Source: Gnetum montanum (Eukaryota > Streptophyta > Gnetopsida > Gnetales > Gnetaceae). Taken from it: DNA of 64,000 nt. Below the pieces are notes generated by a model that made no database searches, was not told the origin of the DNA, and saw only the letters and a list, made by a program, of their open reading frames with translations. Both the position numbers and the translations under genes were made by a program. Shown piece by piece: positions 33,101-47,779 of this stretch; position 1 is the first letter of the stretch, and every line of letters begins with the position of its first letter. Where the stretch lies: contig MNCI01008651.1 of the NCBI GenBank assembly GCA_015680685.1, forward strand, positions 63,097 through 127,096, written 5' to 3'.

Positions 33101-33959
33101 TTTTCCTCTTGCCCTCACACACACACACACCCCCTCCTCCCCACCCTCCCAAACTGAAATCTATTATAAATAGACCAAAAAATTTCAAATCTTTGTGCAA
33201 ATAAGTAGTGGCTACATCAACCAAACATGATCTAGTATTAGAAGCATTAGGAATGGATTAGGAATGGATAAAGAAGGATTAGCCAATGAAGAGCTAGAAA
33301 AATCATGAGAAGATGAAGTAGAAGTTGCCTTGGTCTATAGTATGTGTTATATTTTTTTCCTTTAATAAGCTACATCATCATGTGAAGACTTGATAGCTAG
33401 CATAACAACATGGGAAGAAGGATCATGCACTACTTGCATTTGACATGTTTGATACCTTGTAAACTCATGATTTATCATTTGAGTAGCTAGATGATATTGC
33501 GCTAATTTGAAGATAAGAAGATGCATCCATCACAACAATGAAAGAAGAATTGGGAGATATTAAGGATTTTGTTGTAGTACCGAAAGAAATAACTACTTTA
33601 GGTGTAAACTAGAGGATATTTGTAGAGGGGCGATTGGTTAAAATTGATAAATCACTAATTACAGTATTTGGTAATGTACATTGGCATTGTTGAATAGAAA
33701 TTAACTAAAAATAATGGAAAATGGCAAATTAGAATGGGTGCAAATGAGAAGATTAAAGAAAATCATCATAAATTAGAACTATTGCTGCTAGAAATAAAAG
33801 TATATTTGTTTATAATGTGTACCTAGTTTTGAACTAGGGTACAAAAGATTAAAGATGGTTATTGCAAATACTGGAGTTTGAAACCATTGGGCATTACAAA
33901 GAAAATACCTACTAGTTGATACCATTGATTTGGTTTGCAATGGTATGAAAAGACTACCA

Positions 33960-34940
33960 TCATTAGAAATTAACTATTGTTTACATATAGTTTTTTCTCA
34001 TGAACTAATCTCGTTTTTGATGTAAGATAATATTTATTTAGAAATTTATCTTTTATAAAGTATACATGATGAATTATATTGATTTTTCCTTCTTTCAAAT
34101 TAAAACATCCGTATGGTTTTGTTTGTAATTTATAGCCCATAAATAAACAAAGACTTGTTCTTTCATCCAACTTTCTTATATTTTATATAGATATTACCAC
34201 ATAACAATAGAGACAAATATTTTAAAGTGGAAATTATTTAGTTTTCTTTCAAACCACAATTCACATGGATTGATATCTTCAATTCATTTTGTAGGCACCT
34301 TATTTAATATATAAATGGCTATGGAACAAGCTTTTCCCTAAATTTTATTTAACAATCTTGCTTGATGTAATAAACATCTTGTTATTCCAATAAGTGTTTA
34401 ATTTTTCCTTTTTGACATACCATTTTTCATTGATGTGTACGTTGTATTTTTTTATATGTATAATGTCTATTTTACTTAAAAAATCTTCAAATTCATAGCT
34501 TGTAAATTCATGACCACTATCACTCTAGATCTTCTTTAAAAAAAATTTTATTCCTAACCCCATTTTTACAAATATTTAAAATATTTTAAGGCTTCATCCT
34601 TATTTCTCAAAAAGTATCCTCGTGTCATCCTTACAAATCATCAACCAAAACATATAAATATCTATTCTTGCTCACAATTAAAAGTTGCATAGGCCTGCAT
34701 AAATCCATGTGAACTAAATCTAGATCATTTTATGATCTAGAGTTTCTATGGGAAAATGATAATATTTTGGGTTTACCAATTACACAAATATCATAATTAA
34801 TTAAATCTAGCATTGAGAAATGATTTGTGCCTCTAACTAAGCCTTTCTTGTGCATCCAGTCCATTGATTTAAAGTTGACATAACCTAATCTTGTATGCCA
34901 TAGCCACATCTCATTACATGTAGCCATCAAACATTTGATA
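33960..34940 (-). pseudogene. Copia GAG-pre-integrase and integrase relic
   Basis: From 34930 on minus, MWLWHTRLGYVNFKSMDWMH with DICVIGKP is the pre-integrase HH-CC region. Downstream parts (about 34720-34250) show decayed core integrase. At 34170-33970, DERTSLCLFMGYKLQTKPYG, HVYFIKDKF is the C-terminal FxGY-type landmark. The middle is too mutated to locate all catalytic residues. Confidence 0.75.
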
Positions 34941-34999
34941 TCTTTGTAGACTTGTAACTTCTACATTCTATACTAGCTCATGGGAAGAATAACTACTTC

Positions 35000-36214
35000 T
35001 TGATCTTGCCCATTTTTCAAGATTTTACAAACTTCATCTATAAATCCTACTTTATAACTATTACTACATAACTAATCAATAATTTTTCTTTGAATCGGAA
35101 CATAATAAATATTAAAAATAATATATTTTCTACTTGTATTTTATTTGGAGGTAACAAATCCAATGCTAACAATTGTCACCCTTATGCTAGTTCCAATAGT
35201 GACTTCTCCTTGAGAATCCTTCATATTTTTTAACAATGCCTTTTTTCCTATTATGTGATGACTACAACCACTATTAACATACCAAACATTGTTACCTTGT
35301 TATGACCAAGGATATATCTTCCATTTCTCAAGAACATCTCTTTTGACATCTCTTTTTACTTGTTGACTTTCTTTGTGTAATTTGCTACAGTATTTTTTTT
35401 AATGTCATTTCTTCATCCAACATTCTAACTCATTTCAATTATCTTTGTAGAAAAAACCATACCACTTTTTCTCTTTCGATCTATTTGCATTAGATCCACC
35501 TTGGCCACATCCATGTCTTCTTCCATGTCTTCTTCTAGCTCAACTTTGTTCATATCCTTAATTCAAGGACTCTCCTTAGAATGTTTGTTGTTAACTGGAT
35601 GATCTTTCTTGATTTTTTTTAAGACTTGGAAAGTCTTTGTTTTTTTCCTCATTTTTTATTGAAGCCATTTGAGCTACCAATGAGCTTGATCATAGTCAAT
35701 CTTGCTAGCTTCTTCAATTACAAAGATAGGATCAAATCATCTAGATAAATTTTGAAGGATCTTAGTTAAAATTTTTGATTCCTCTAACTTTTCTTCCCTA
35801 GATTTAAGGTAATCCATAACCTCTTGATCTTTTCTGATGTATTGATTAATCATTTCTTACTCCACTATGAGGGTCCTAAAATCTCTATTGAGGCTTTACA
35901 GCTTAATTATTCTAATCCATTTTAAGATTTCTTAGATTACTTTCAAATCCTTCCAAGAATGATTTACATAAATATAATTAGCAATCTTTGGAAAAATTAT
36001 TCGATCCAAAACAATTTGAAGGATGAAAAAAGCTATGTGATATCAATGAAGCCTAAAGAGATCATATTCCATAAATCTTGAAAAATTATGAAGATCTTCA
36101 TATTGGTAGCCCAATACTCATAATCTTTCTCCATGAAAATAGGAATTTGAAGACATACAATACTAGCATTATTTTATACTATGATTTGTAGAAGCTTCTA
36201 CTGATAAAACTATC
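35000..36214 (-). pseudogene. Probable copia gag-protease remnant
   Basis: Placed between PBS and pre-integrase, where gag and protease belong. The minus strand shows only short, broken gag-like pieces. The assignment is by position rather than by clear motif. Confidence 0.4.
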
Positions 36215-36226
36215 TTTTTAATACCA
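36215..36226 (-). promoter_or_regulatory. Primer binding site of the copia relic
   Basis: The minus strand reads TGGTATTAAAA, a decayed form of TGGTATCAGAG. It adjoins the 5' LTR that starts at 36229. Confidence 0.6.
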
Positions 36227-36228
36227 AA

Positions 36229-36419
36229 TGAAAAAACTAAGAAGCATGAAATTCTAATAAAAGAACATACACAAATTTTTAAAAAGTACCATAATATAAA
36301 ACTCTCTTATTGATTCTATATCATGAAGAGATTTTATACTAGAGTACATGCCAAGAATAAGGAAGAGAAAATGATGGGATTCAACCTCATCATGATAAGA
36401 GAATAGTAAGTGAATGACA
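36229..36419 (-). repeat. 5' LTR of the copia relic
   Basis: 191 bp starting TGAAAAAACTAAG and ending near GAATGACA. It is the partner of 31397-31577, with an 8-bp extra stretch near its end. Confidence 0.75.
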
Positions 36420-37700
36420 TCACTATCATTTCATTTATTTATTTTTTTCCATAGGATAATCCTTTATCTTAAGCATTTAAGTTTTTACTATACATGAAAG
36501 TATGCAAAATCCTCCACTTTCTCTGCCCAAATTTCTTATACTAAATCTTGAATTTTTTCATTATATAGCCAACAATTTTTCCAATGAAAAAATTTCTTGG
36601 TTTCTTACTTACATTATCCCATAGAAGTATAGTTCAATGGTTTGAACCTACTTTGGTAAATCTTCTTCCTTGGTATCTTGGAAGTAATTGAAGCCAATAT
36701 ATGGAAGCTGAAAACTAGTCTAATTTCTAATAAATTCTATCAACACTTTATCTTTGATTGTGTCAAGTGTATAGGCAATTGATAATATTAATGTTAATAA
36801 GATATAAACGTTGATTTTACTCCAAGAAACTCTCTATACCTTCATTTTACCAAGAGGCTCCTCCTATTTATTTTCTTAGAGGCCATGATATAGTTAAATT
36901 CACCTACTACTGCAAAGGCAATTGAAGATTCATTAATTTTTAAGTAAGACAAAGTCAAAAGTTCATTTTATTTGATAATAAAATTAGACCATAAACATTA
37001 ATCAAATTTCATGGATGTCTATCTTCTACCTATATGGTAATCACATTGTTCAATATTCATACTAAATGAGTATAATATTCTTATGTTCAAATAGTCCAAA
37101 GACTTCCAAAATATCCAATGATTAGATAAAATACAAAAATAGTAGAAGCAAACAACTCCCTAAGTAATACAACACTTTGTGATTCAAAACTTTTTTCATG
37201 TAAGTACAAAATATTAGGTTTTTCCTTTCACCACAAATACCTAATGGTTTTTATCATGAGAGGTTATTATAACCTCTCACATTTCAACTTAAGAGCTTCA
37301 TTTTTGCATAGAGGGTGAGGCTTCTTTAGGCCTGATATTTTTCAATTGATTTTTACTAGATGCAAGTTGACAAATATATTATCTAATATTTGTTAGAGTG
37401 ATGGTTTATCACCTACATATTGATTTCTATAAAATGTTGAATACATAAACTAGATGAGAATATTTCAGGCTCTAATTTATCTTTTATCCCTTTCAAAGTT
37501 TTCTATTCTAGTAAACATTGAATAGTCATTTCTAAATTCCAATCTTCAACAACATCCTCTTGCATATGCATATTATAATTTTTTCATTTGGTTGTGCTTC
37601 ATCAAATACATATGATGTTTAAGCTATTTGCACCATGTGCATAATAGCCTTCACTGATTAATCTACTAATCCTAGTATCTCTACTTCCTTTGTAATTTGT
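36420..37700 (-). mobile_element. LINE, endonuclease half
   Basis: The minus strand at about 36930-36870 reads FAVVGEFNYIMASKKINRRS, the GDFN-I endonuclease block of L1-type elements with Asp to Glu. Weaker matches follow leftwards (LPYIGFNYF, NFSLEKLLAI, the usual FRFE-MWL part). It is in the same orientation as 28905-31396 and carries the domain that precedes RT, so both are one element. The left end is set by the copia LTR; the right end is uncertain. Confidence 0.65.
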
Positions 37701-38096
37701 TAAATCATTGTAAGGGTTTCATCCATAGTTAATAATGCAAGATCCTTTGGGATCTGAGAAGCTTACACTTTTTTCCATTTCTTACATCCATATATTTTAG
37801 GGTTAACTTTCAAATAATACATATGATATTTAAATGTTACCATGAGTGCTTACTAATTTTCTCAATGATGTCTTCAAAAGTCATATCATATATATTTTTA
37901 CTATCTAATAGATCCAAAGGGACTATGAATGCACTAAAATTTTAGTTTCAATTTCATAATATTTACTTTATGAATAAGAAATGCGTACTTGAAAATAAAA
38001 AAAAATATTTTAAGACTTTTATAATAAGGGTAAGAAATAATCTATATGTTGTAGATGATTAGTCTCAATCAGCTACTTTTATTTTTAAAGTAAACA

Positions 38097-38720
38097 AGAA
38101 CAAGTTATGACACAGGAAACTTAGACACTTAAACTCTAATAGTATGCAAGTGCTTGTTAAAGCAAAAAGTGTTAAAGGAATATCATAGGTAAGCTAGATG
38201 AATGAGATATGTGGTGTTTTCCATCATGTTAAGCAAACTTGAGCTACTTTCAAGCCACTCATTTTTTACTATTAAAATAAGAAAAAATTTATTGCACATG
38301 GATGTTTATGGACATTTTGATGTTGCTAGTATAGATGATAAGAAATATTTTTTCTTATTAGTAATGATTATACTAGCATGTCATGGCTAACTTGAACCAA
38401 GATGAAGGATACAATGTTTAAGATATTTAAATTTTTTAAAAATTAGATTGAAACTAAAACAATTTTAAAAATAAAAATACTAAAAATTGACAATGGAGTT
38501 AAGTTTACCTCAAATGTGTTTTATGAGTTGCGTAGAGATTAAAGTATTAAGAGATAATATTATTCTACGAGGACATCTTAATAGAATGGTATTATAGAGA
38601 GGAAGAATCAAACCATATTGGAAATGATAAGATTTATGATGTAAGAAAAGAATGTATCAAGATGCTTATAAAATGAAGCTTCATGAACTCCAGTTTACAT
38701 CATCAATTGATGCCTTTTAA
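38097..38720 (+). pseudogene. Second copia pre-integrase/integrase relic
   Basis: Plus strand: HRKLRHLNSNSMQVLVKAKS (pre-integrase), HVKQT, then after shifts KIDNGVKFTSNVFYELRRD (usual TDNGGEFTS-F) and NGIIERKNQTILEMIRFMM (usual NGV-ERKNRTI-EM-R-M), the second Asp and the Glu of the catalytic triad. Orientation is opposite to the 31397-36419 element, so this is a separate insertion. No LTRs found. Confidence 0.8.
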
Positions 38721-38734
38721 AAGTTGATGTTGTA

Positions 38735-39405
38735 AGACCTAGCCTAAAATTTTGTATAGGTTTAATACTTATTTTAAGTTGTAAAATATGTTTTAATAAG
38801 TTATTTCTAACTTTATGAGATAAATAATACGATTAAACTATTGCTTTATTAAAGTGGACACAATATGCTTGTTAAAATATTTGAAAGTTTTTTATCCTTT
38901 GTTTTTTAAGTATATATCTTTAATCACATATCTTTTATATATATAATGCTTGAATGTTGAAATGTACTAACGCATGAAATATTTACTTTTATTATTTATT
39001 ATGATACTATAAATATTTATTCATGGTTTTTTTGTATTATATACATGTGATTATATAAAACAATTCATGGAGCATTCAAAACTTCATTCTTATAGAGACC
39101 ACATCCATTTTAGTTAAATAACTTTATGAGTTAAATACTTACCAAAGTGGACAAAATATTCTTATTAAAATATTTTAAAGTTTTGTATCTTTTATTTTTA
39201 AGTATATATTTTTAATTATAGATCTTTTATATATATAATTCTTGATTGTTGAAATTTAATTACCCATGGAAATATAATAGTTATTATGGTAATATGAATA
39301 TTTATTCATAATTTTTTTATATTATATATAGGTGATTATATAACACAATTCATGGAGCATTCAAAATTTCATTCTTATCAAGAACACATCCATGTTAGTT
39401 GGTCC
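38735..39405. repeat. Tandem pair of about 300-bp A+T-rich units
   Basis: Units at about 38812-39117 and 39118-39405 share AAAGTGGACA, a TTTTAAGTATATAT tract, TCTTTTATATATATAATxCTT, ATTCATGGAGCATTCAAAA and TTCATTCTTAT in order. A third, interrupted relative lies at 51790-52375. The start TGTTGTAAGACCTAG at 38735 looks like an LTR start, but no partner end is found. Confidence 0.75.
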
Positions 39406-39874
39406 TATGTACTCGTAAAAATGCTCTCTCTGAAAGCTACCTTGAATTGATGTTGTATCAAAAGTTTTACTAATTCAATGTGTCTAAGATGCTCAAAACA
39501 TAGGATTTGCTCCTTAATTCATCAAGATTATACTTATAATATTTGTTTTATGTTATATTTTTACTAGCTACATGTAATATTTGACACATGTCATGCATGA
39601 AAAATGAATCACATGCTTGTTGACATGTAGTTAAGAGCATGTGTTAAGCATATAAAAAAAGATGCATGTATTTTGACAGATAGTAGTTGTCATGTTCCCA
39701 TTTCCAAATGGAGTCATTCCATAATCATGATAGCATCACTTTGTAACAAATGATTAAATTATTATAATAATACCCAAAAGAGCACATTCTAATAATGAGA
39801 ATGTATCTTGTTGTAACTTTTGGATATTTAACCTAAGCTATTTATATCAAAGAATTAAAGTTTGCATTGGCATG
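39406..39874. other. Intergenic, nothing recognised
   Basis: A+T-rich sequence directly left of element E. No coding frame or repeat partner seen. Confidence 0.5.
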
Positions 39875-40742
39875 TGATGAGTGGCAAGGTACCCCTATGC
39901 CCAACCATATGAATCACATGTGTTCACGTGCGATCCGATTGAATTCCACATACTATAATTACTAAGTACACCAAAGCTAAATAATGCGTGCATATTGTCC
40001 GTTCGTTGTCTTCCTAGTCCCACTTGTGGAATGCAACTATATGGTTAAGTGTGACTGAGGTGTAAGATTTTTATTATTTTGTGTTTTATCAAATTACTCA
40101 CCTAGAACAAGAATAAAAGTAATAGTAATTAAATGCTAAGTAAACTATGGTCTAATCTAGCCTAACACAAGTAACCATTCCCACTTCCTGAACACATCTT
40201 GAACTTTGTGTAAACATTGTTGTGTTGTCAAACACTAACCGTTTCTAAGCTACCAAGTGTCACATGTATGTTCAAAGAGGTCGTGCTTATGTATTTTAAT
40301 AAGTTGCTTGATTAATTAAAATTTAATTGCTACATGAATAACATTAATAAAAGTTGCATGAAACCACAATATATAAATGCATAAGAAAGAAAGTCTCAAG
40401 TGCTGTAAGAATGAATTGAAGAGTTCATCTTTATTGCCAACACAATGGTGTGTTCAGGTACATCAATGCTTGAATAAAGATTCATTCACACTTAGACCTC
40501 CTATTGCAGGCACTTGGAAAATATTCTAACTCTCAAATGGACAAATTGCAAGAGTTTTGCTACTTGACTACCAAAAACTACCTTCAATCGTATGCCCGGG
40601 GGTTGTATTTATAGACCCGAGAGTAACCCTACAATATTGAATGTATGATATTGCATCTTGGGCCATGATATCGTGTACCCAATACATGTACCCGATATCA
40701 TGGCCACTCTAATTTCAGAGTATATGAAAACATGATTTATCA
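39875..40742 (-). repeat. 3' LTR of element E
   Basis: 868 bp, TGATGAGTGGCAAGGTACCC to ATTTATCA. It is closely similar to 50390-51245 throughout (CAAATTACxCACCTAGAACA, GTTGCATGAAACCACAATAT). A TATA-like ttatttatag-type stretch is near 40608 and decayed palindromes are at about 40640-40700. Its sub-repeat region differs from that of A, so E belongs to a sub-family with D. Confidence 0.9.
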
Positions 40743-41956
40743 TACCCCCACGACTGGATGAAAAATCGTCCTCGAGTACATAAGAAGAGGAACAAGTCCT
40801 TTACAAAATATATTGGGATGTGTGGTCTATTTGACTGACATGCAGAGTGACATAGAGAAAATAGATAAATAGAAAAGTGCTCGAGCATTGAAACATTACA
40901 ATTGTGTACAAAATTAGGTGTTCATGACAACAGGAAAGAACACCCTTGGATCCAAAGGACATCTAACCCCTCTTGGCAACAGAAGAATGAGGGAGAGGTA
41001 GAAGAGATTCAGCAGTCATGAACAATCTCCTGCAAGTGATATTGTTGTATCCTCCTTGGTGAAGATAGTCCCGCTTCTAGTCCATGCTCCCCATTACAAT
41101 CACAACAAAATTAAGGATTAGTATATAAGTTATAACATATAGCAGCTGAATACCTTATCTCATTAGTGATTTTATCTAGCCAATTTGTGATTGTGATAAA
41201 TTGATTACTTGATAGTGTTAGTGGAAAGACTAACGAATGGGTTAAGTAAGAGAAGCGGTCCATAAAATTTAGAAAAATCTTAACATAAGGAATACTGGAA
41301 AGAGGGTATTCACAAAAATAAAAAGGAGCTCACTAAAAATAATTGTAAGGATACACACAATTAGATGCCATTGATGGGGTAAATAAAAAGAATTTGATTG
41401 TAACAATGTCTAAGGGTAAAAAACTTAACTTAACCAAACCAAAAGATATGCAAGTGGATCCTCCCCAAAGTAGGCATAGGCCTTTTATGCCCTTGCATAA
41501 CTTAAAACCAATGAGTCCATGGGCTCCATGGATGATTAATGGTTATGAAAAGTTAAGTACAAAAATCCAAAAGTAACTGACTGAGAAACCTAACACATCA
41601 AACCAGAACATTAAATCAAAACATGAAATCGGTAGTGAGGTGAGGTATGAAAAGCATAGATGGATGACAAAGAGAATGGAATGGAGTTCCTAATTATGGT
41701 CACATGAAGTCCCTTGTGGATTTTGTGATTAAATAACTCAGTAGGATCCATCCTCAGTCCAGACCAAAACCAACCACTTCCAATGACTTCGCATCAACAT
41801 TCTAAGGCTAGTCCATACCCTAAGACACAAGAATGCTCCCACAAAACAACCACCATTTCAAATTAGAGAGAAAGTAGGAAGTGAGAAAGGGCCTTAGTTA
41901 GAGGAGACAAGACAAGTCCCATAACTAGTGCTTGTAGTCCTTTTATTTGGTCTAAG

Positions 41957-41977
41957 GGATGTGCTTTGAATTCTCAT
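41957..41977 (+). repeat. Left copy of a 21-bp repeat around solo LTR F
   Basis: GGATGTGCTTTGAATTCTCA plus T, repeated with one change at 42863-42883. The similarity extends weakly about 12 bp upstream (TTTTAT...AAGG). Confidence 0.8.
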
Positions 41978-41991
41978 GTTTTTTTTTAATG

Positions 41992-42806
41992 TGATGGATT
42001 GTGATTCATTAGGTCACGATATTGCACCCGTGATATCGCGTACGTGATATCATATATGCGATATCGTGGCTCTTGTATAGGCTTATAAATACACCTTAGG
42101 CACATGGTGGAGAGGAGAGGTTTTTTTAGTTAGAAATTAGTTTTCATTTTTAGTCTTTCTCAACCCTTTCTCCCAGTGCATGCCCGCAATGTGATGATTG
42201 TAATTGTACGACATCCTTTATTCAAGTGTGACGTACTTGGACACGCACATGACCAAAAATAAAGATCGAGATTACTTCATCATTGCAGCATTCACTTAGT
42301 TTAATTATTTAATTTTTATTATTATTTATTACTTTCGTAGTTAATATCTCTTCACCCTAAACTCCTTAAATGAGAAATGAGTATGACTTAATCACGAGCA
42401 TTTAAGTGTGACTACTTGGTAACCCAATAGCGTACCTAGGATTTGCACTTGGCAATACCAATAGTAGTCGTGCACAAGGTCCAAGATGTGTACGAATGAT
42501 TAAGGAACAGATGCTCATCGCACATAGGCTAGCTTAGACTCTCTTCACCCTTTCCCTCTTAGGTTAAACAAGTTATTTTCCATTACCCTAGGAGTAACAT
42601 AGTGATAGGAAACACATCATATATCTCACTTTGGACTAAACCATATGTGACAAAGCAAATACTAGTCCAGGTGAAAACATAGCAAACTATGATCAACAAG
42701 TAACTATCTAGATACCACAACTAGCCCTTCTGCAGAGTTCGAGCGAATCGTGCATGAAATGCTTGTATTCATATGGTTGAGTGTAGGGGTACCTCATCAC
42801 TCATCA
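41992..42806 (+). mobile_element. Solo LTR F, inserted in element E
   Basis: 815 bp of the A/H LTR family in plus orientation, TGATGGATTG to CTCATCA. It has a palindrome array (about 42013-42067), GCTTATAAATACACC as TATA region (about 42082) and one sub-repeat near 42490. No PBS or PPT adjoins either end. The flanks TAATG and GAATG match at four of five positions, fitting a mutated target-site duplication and recombination between two LTRs. Confidence 0.85.
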
Positions 42807-42879
42807 GAATGGGAACCACATCATGCAAAGATCCATGCATTTTTTGCATTTATTTTATCCAAGGATGTGCTTTGAATCC

Positions 42880-44590
<1,711 letters not shown>

Positions 44591-44599
44591 GCTTCCATG

Positions 44600-45300
44600 T
44601 GAAGTGATAGGCCCAAAGGGAATCATTTAATTTGGTGCTCTAGTCTCTTTGGTATTTGCTAATGGTGTGCATTAGAATTTTTGTAATCTCCCAATTAGTG
44701 ACCTCAGCTTGACCATTGGCTTGGGGTGATATGGTGTTGTGAGTTTATGCTCAACCCCTAAGTGCTACATAAGTTTTTGGAAAATGGCACCTATAAAATG
44801 AGTTCCATTATTAAAAATTAATTCATGAGGCACACCAAACCTATTTATGATAGTTTGTTATACAAACCGAGTAGTAGTGGTGGATGTATAGTCAGTGACA
44901 ACTATTGCTTCTGCCCACTTGGTGCAATAGTCAACTACGACTATTATATATGCCTTTCTATTTGATAAAGGTGTAATGGAACCCTTAAAGTCAATGCCTC
45001 AAATATCAAATGCCTCAATAAGTTAAATCCATGGTTGTGGCCCATCCATTCGAACTGTCATTCCACCATCCCTCTGGCAATGATCACAAGCACAGACAAA
45101 TTGGTGTGCATCCCTAAAGATTGTTGGCCAATAATTTCCAGCAATGAGGATTTTTATGGCTGTGTATCTCCCAACATAATGGCCCCCACAAGGGCCTTCA
45201 TGAGCATCTTGGAGAACACACAATTGATCTATATCAAGGACACACCAACGTACCAGGCCATCAGGATAGACTTTGTAAAGGTTTCTATTAATTTCCATGA
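44600..45300 (-). pseudogene. Integrase relic of element E
   Basis: 45298-45023 on minus reads VLDIDQLCVLQDAHEGPCGG, GNYWPTIFRDAHQFVCACDH, then CQRDGGMTVRMDGPQPWI, with a complete H-H-C-C zinc region (CDHC kept, unlike A). Core parts follow in broken frames, with GVPHELIFNNGTHFIGAIF (about 44840-44780, Asp of DNGT to Asn) and LGVEHKLTT. Frameshifts near 44730 and 44990. Confidence 0.85.
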
Positions 45301-45369
45301 AATGCTTAACCTGATGAAGAAATTGTTATTTCTTCCTAGTGTCCAACCCTTACGATAGTTCTTGCTTGA

Positions 45370-46000
45370 GTAGATAAGTGAGGATGATTTCATACCATAT
45401 TGGTTCATTGGGCATTTGTGCATTAATAGCCCCTACAAGGAGAGATTCATTAGGGAATTGATCAGATAAGGGGCTCTCTTTCTCCTTGTCATTCCATCTT
45501 AGTCATGATAAGTAATCTACAACCACATTCTCCACACCTTTTTGATCTACCATCATGAGATCAAACTCCTACAAAATCACAAGCCACCGTATGACACGGG
45601 GGCTCACCATTGGTTTATTTATTAGAAATCAGATGGCACTATGATCTCTGTGCACAAACACTTTATAGCCAAGCACATAGTTCCTGAACTTCTCTAATGC
45701 GAACACCACTACCATCAATTCCTTTTCTATGGTGGTGTAGTTCAGCTATGCACCTGTAATACTTTAGCTTGCGTAATGAATGTAATATGGACATTTTTGA
45801 TCATCCATTTGCATAAGCACTACCTTCAAAGCATAATTTGATGCATTGATCATTACATGAAATGACCTAGACAAATCATGTGCCTATATAATTGAGGTTT
45901 CAACGAGCTTTTTCTTTAGTTGCTGAAATGTTGTTTCACATGTAGGGGTCTAGACAAATAATGCATCCTTCTTTGTCAATTCCACCAATGGCTTGGTGAT
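45370..46000 (-). pseudogene. RNase H relic of element E
   Basis: On minus, TTIEKELMVVVFALEKFRNY (about 45740-45680), YKVFVHRDHSAI and ENVVVDYLS (about 45520) match the RNase H blocks of A. Two or more stops. Confidence 0.8.
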
Positions 46001-46059
46001 TTTGAAAAAATTCTCAATGAAGTGTTGATAGCAGCCTATATGACCAAGGAATGATTACA

Positions 46060-46760
46060 CTTCTTTAACTATTTCAAGTTGACAAGTTATTCCTTGGATG
46101 ATCCTTATTTTTTCAGGGTTTGCCTTGATTCCTACTTTTGAAATACATTGCCCCAAGACTGTGCCTTCCTAGACCATAAGCTGGCTCTTTTGCGAATTGA
46201 GCCAAAGGTTTATTTCAACACATCATTTCAACACCTACTCAAGATAGTCCAGGGCTTGCTCGAACATAGCTCCATAGGTAGAAAAGTTATCCATGAATAC
46301 TTCTACCCCACTACCAATCTATTATTGGAAAATGCTAAGAACTAATCATTGGAATGTGGTTGGGGCATTACATAGACTGAATGGCATTTGATGGTAAGCA
46401 AAAGTTCCCCAAGGACTTGTGAAAGTCATCTTCTCTTAGTCCTTTGGTGCAATATGGATTTGGTTATAACCACTATAACCATAAAGAAAGTTGTAATAGT
46501 AGTGCCTAGAAATGGTGTCTAGCACTTGATCGACAAAAGGTAATGAAAAATGATCTTTGAAAGTTTCCATGTTGAGTAGCCAAAAGTCAATGCACACCTG
46601 CCATTTGCCTTCTTTCTTGGGCATGATCATGAGTGGACTAACCCACTCACTGTCTACAATAGGGTAGATGAATCCCACCCTGAGGAGTTGTTCAATCTCC
46701 TCTTTGATAATATGCTTTAATTTGGGATTCAGACATCACTACGGCTTTTGTTTTGGCTTA
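46060..46760 (-). pseudogene. Reverse transcriptase relic of element E
   Basis: 46678-46436 reads MGFIYPIVDSEWVSPLMIMP, KWQVCIDFWLLNMETFKDHF, FLYGYSGYNQIHIAPKD. The catalytic motif further on is VFMDNFSTYG (about 46300-46280), with the second Asp changed to Asn. Stops lie between. Confidence 0.9.
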
Positions 46761-47339
46761 ACAGTGGGGTCAGTGTATATCCAATGCTGGCATTTTCTTG
46801 GATCTATTCCAGTGAGCTTAGAATATGACTAGGCAAAGGCTGCAAACCATTTTTCCACAACCTTTATCAATATTTTCTTTTTTTCTACAACAAGCTTGGC
46901 ACTAATGATGATCGACCTTTCATTTTTCAATAATACATACTCCATCCCAACTGGTAGTGTCTTTAGTTCAAGGGGCTCTTATTTAAACTTGTTAGGAATC
47001 TCTAGCTCTTTCCAATTGACATCATCATTTACTCCTTTGAAGAGCTGGTGATGAACTTGCTCGAGTTCATCCATACTTGCAACATATTCATACATCAGGC
47101 CGTCAATAGGTTCCATGCACAATGTACTACTATTAGAATTAGCTGTCAGCCACTAGGTGTCTTCCTATTTTATGGCTACTACATACAAACATATCTAGAT
47201 TTCAACTTCTGGTGCACACTGCTTGCATGCAAAGATAGATGTTCACTTTACTGACCATAACTTCTGCATACAATGGCACATTGAATCATTGTACGTGATA
47301 CATGGAACCCTCTTCTTCTCGATCTTTCCAAATTCATTT

Positions 47340-47700
47340 TTTTATATCTCTAAGGAATGATCTTTAATTCCCATTTTAGCATTAATGATGCTTAACCACA
47401 CCCTTTCCATAATAATTGGGAAGTCCCCCTTATAGTTCTCTACCTTGATTACTAGGAAGTTGATAGGATATGACCACACACAAATAGTGGTTACGATGTC
47501 CTCTACTAATTCCAATGGAACAGTGATGGACAGGTCAACCAATTAACACTAGCTGGATGTTGCTCTTCTTCAAGGGAGGAAGGTTCCACATTGTGTACAT
47601 CTCATGCAAGATCAAATTAACACTGGAACCAGAGTCAAGAAGAGCTTTACAAACCTCATTCCCAGCAATTTGCAAATATACTAGGGGACTCCTAGGATGA
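47340..47700 (-). pseudogene. Aspartic protease relic of element E
   Basis: On minus, LLDSGSSVNLILHEM-type active site at about 47640-47600 (KALLDSGS readable), then VDLSITVPLELVEDIVTTIC, GDFPIIMERVWLSIINAKMG ending at 47342. Order and spacing are as in A. Confidence 0.8.
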
Positions 47701-47779
47701 GCTAACTTTCTAGGTAGGTTACCAGCTCAAATCCAATCAAATACAGCATGGGTCAGCATTATAGTATGGATTTGAGAGG

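Larger units (their letters stand above)
31397..36419 (-). mobile_element. Ty1/copia relic inserted in the LINE
   Basis: Short LTRs (31397-31577 and 36229-36419, about 180-190 bp) flank a minus-strand interior with gag (weak), GAG-pre-integrase, integrase, RT and RNase H in copia order, with a Met-type PBS. Stops and frameshifts occur throughout. LINE endonuclease and RT halves on its two sides show where it inserted. No clear target-site duplication remains. Confidence 0.85.

Noticed and set aside
33110-33150. ACAC/CCCTCC tract as a regulatory site
   Set aside because: It is simple low-complexity sequence inside the copia RT relic, with no sign of function.
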